Assembly: GCA_934667815.1 (NCBI GenBank)
Contig: CAKUMO010000056.1
Location: 1 to 5,655, forward strand
Reading direction: 5' to 3'
Length of the DNA stretch: 5,655 nt
From: an uncultured Oscillospiraceae bacterium
GTDB taxonomy: Bacteria > Bacillota > Clostridia > Oscillospirales > Oscillospiraceae
The position numbers were made by a program, and so were the translations under genes. Shown piece after piece: positions 5,423-5,655 of the stretch. The notes under the pieces were generated by a model. It saw only the letters and a list, made by a program, of their open reading frames with translations. It was not told the origin of the DNA and did not search any database. The first letter of the stretch is position 1; each line of letters starts with the position of its first letter.

Positions 5423-5451
5423 TTGACAATTTTATGGTGGTAAATTATAAT
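5423..5451 (+). promoter_or_regulatory. Consensus sigma-A promoter of the nucleoside hydrolase gene
   Basis: TTGACA (5423-5428), a 17-bp spacer (5429-5445) and TATAAT (5446-5451) match the full consensus. Start of transcription is expected near 5458, giving a leader of about 28 bases. An inverted repeat, AAAATTG (5407-5413) and CAATTTT (5427-5433), overlaps the -35 and could be an operator. Confidence 0.9.
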
Positions 5452-5485
5452 GAGATCAGATATACTTCCAAGTGAGGAATCCGCT

Positions 5486-5655
5486 ATGCCCGAAAAAATT
5501 CCTGTCATTCTCGACGGCGACCCCGGCCACGACGACGCCATCGCGTGGATGCTGGCCGCCTCCAGCCCGAGGCTGGATATCCGCGCCGTTACCTCCGTCT
5601 GCGGCAACCAGACGATAGAAAAAACGACCTATAACGCGCTGCGCGTCTGCACGCT
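5486..5655 (+). CDS. Inosine-uridine-type nucleoside hydrolase (3' end missing)
   Basis: Only the first 56 codons are in the window, but the family is clear. After MPEKIP comes the calcium-binding signature [19 protein letters not shown] (7-25). D10, D16 and D17 correspond to the metal- and ribose-binding aspartates of the DxDPGxDDA motif, and N41 in SVCGNQT fits the conserved asparagine that contacts ribose. The family cleaves the N-glycosidic bond of ribonucleosides to free base and ribose for purine or pyrimidine salvage. The start at 5486 is supported by GAGGA (5474-5478) seven bases upstream and by a consensus promoter. Substrate preference cannot be told from this fragment. It appears to be its own transcription unit, separated from patB by a terminator. 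Confidence 0.93.
   Translation, partial: MPEKIPVILDGDPGHDDAIAWMLAASSPRLDIRAVTSVCGNQTIEKTTYNALRVCT

Larger units (their letters stand above)
5079..5485. other. Non-coding intergenic segment between patB and the nucleoside hydrolase
   Basis: About 400 bp hold no convincing gene. The segment is AT-richer than its flanks and contains hairpins at 5085-5103, 5220-5232, 5249-5296, 5325-5356 and 5357-5387, four degenerate copies of a CTTTTTCGACAGTCTGAA-like motif, an intrinsic terminator at its right side, and the promoter of the next gene. Short open frames of 61-75 codons cross it but run through the hairpins and lack ribosome sites. Confidence 0.8.

Noticed and set aside
5188..5429. Short open frames of 61-75 codons on both strands between patB and the nucleoside hydrolase
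   Set aside because: They run through perfect hairpins and the terminator, have no ribosome binding sites, and overlap each other on opposite strands.

Overview
The window looks like a stretch of chromosome from a Gram-positive anaerobe of the class Clostridia, probably an Oscillospiraceae/Ruminococcaceae-type gut bacterium. This is inferred from moderately high GC with GC-rich third codon positions, consensus sigma-A promoters (TTGACA-17-TATAAT), AGGAGG ribosome binding sites, and the protein families present. The assignment was not tested by a database search. No phage, IS element, CRISPR array, tRNA or rRNA gene was recognised.

Layout. (1) Positions 1-2136, + strand: the 3' part of a large polytopic membrane protein with an extracellular alkaline-phosphatase-superfamily (sulfatase/LtaS-like) domain, probably a phosphotransferase that decorates a cell-surface polymer or lipid. 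Base composition changes sharply inside this gene. (2) Positions 2157-2187: a strong bidirectional terminator between convergent genes. (3) Positions 2216-2953, - strand: a five-helix membrane protein of the 'putative ABC transporter permease' (CmpB-like) family. (4) Positions 2989-3159, - strand: a 56-codon gene that is easily missed, with a perfect ribosome binding site and a perfect promoter. (5) Positions 3160-3307: a divergent control region with a dyad inside the promoter spacer and a 10-bp direct repeat 42 bp apart. (6) Positions 3308-5078, + strand: a compact operon of two small Xre/Cro-type HTH regulators followed, after 4 bp, by a PLP-dependent MalY/PatB-type C-S lyase. (7) Positions 5079-5485: about 400 bp without a gene, holding four degenerate copies of a motif like CTTTTTCGACAGTCTGAA, several hairpins, an intrinsic terminator, and a perfect sigma-A promoter. 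(8) Position 5486 to the window end, + strand: the start of an inosine-uridine-type nucleoside hydrolase.

How the parts may work together. The two HTH genes and malY/patB form one tightly spaced unit, so the regulators probably control sulfur-amino-acid cleavage, themselves, or both. The divergent small gene fires from a consensus promoter whose spacer contains a dyad; it is a natural target for one of the HTH proteins, and the membrane-protein gene could be co-transcribed with it. The surface-polymer enzyme and the nucleoside hydrolase appear to be independent units bounded by terminators or promoters. The least explained parts are the small gene with its control region, the compositional mosaic in the first gene, and the hairpin-rich segment after malY/patB.
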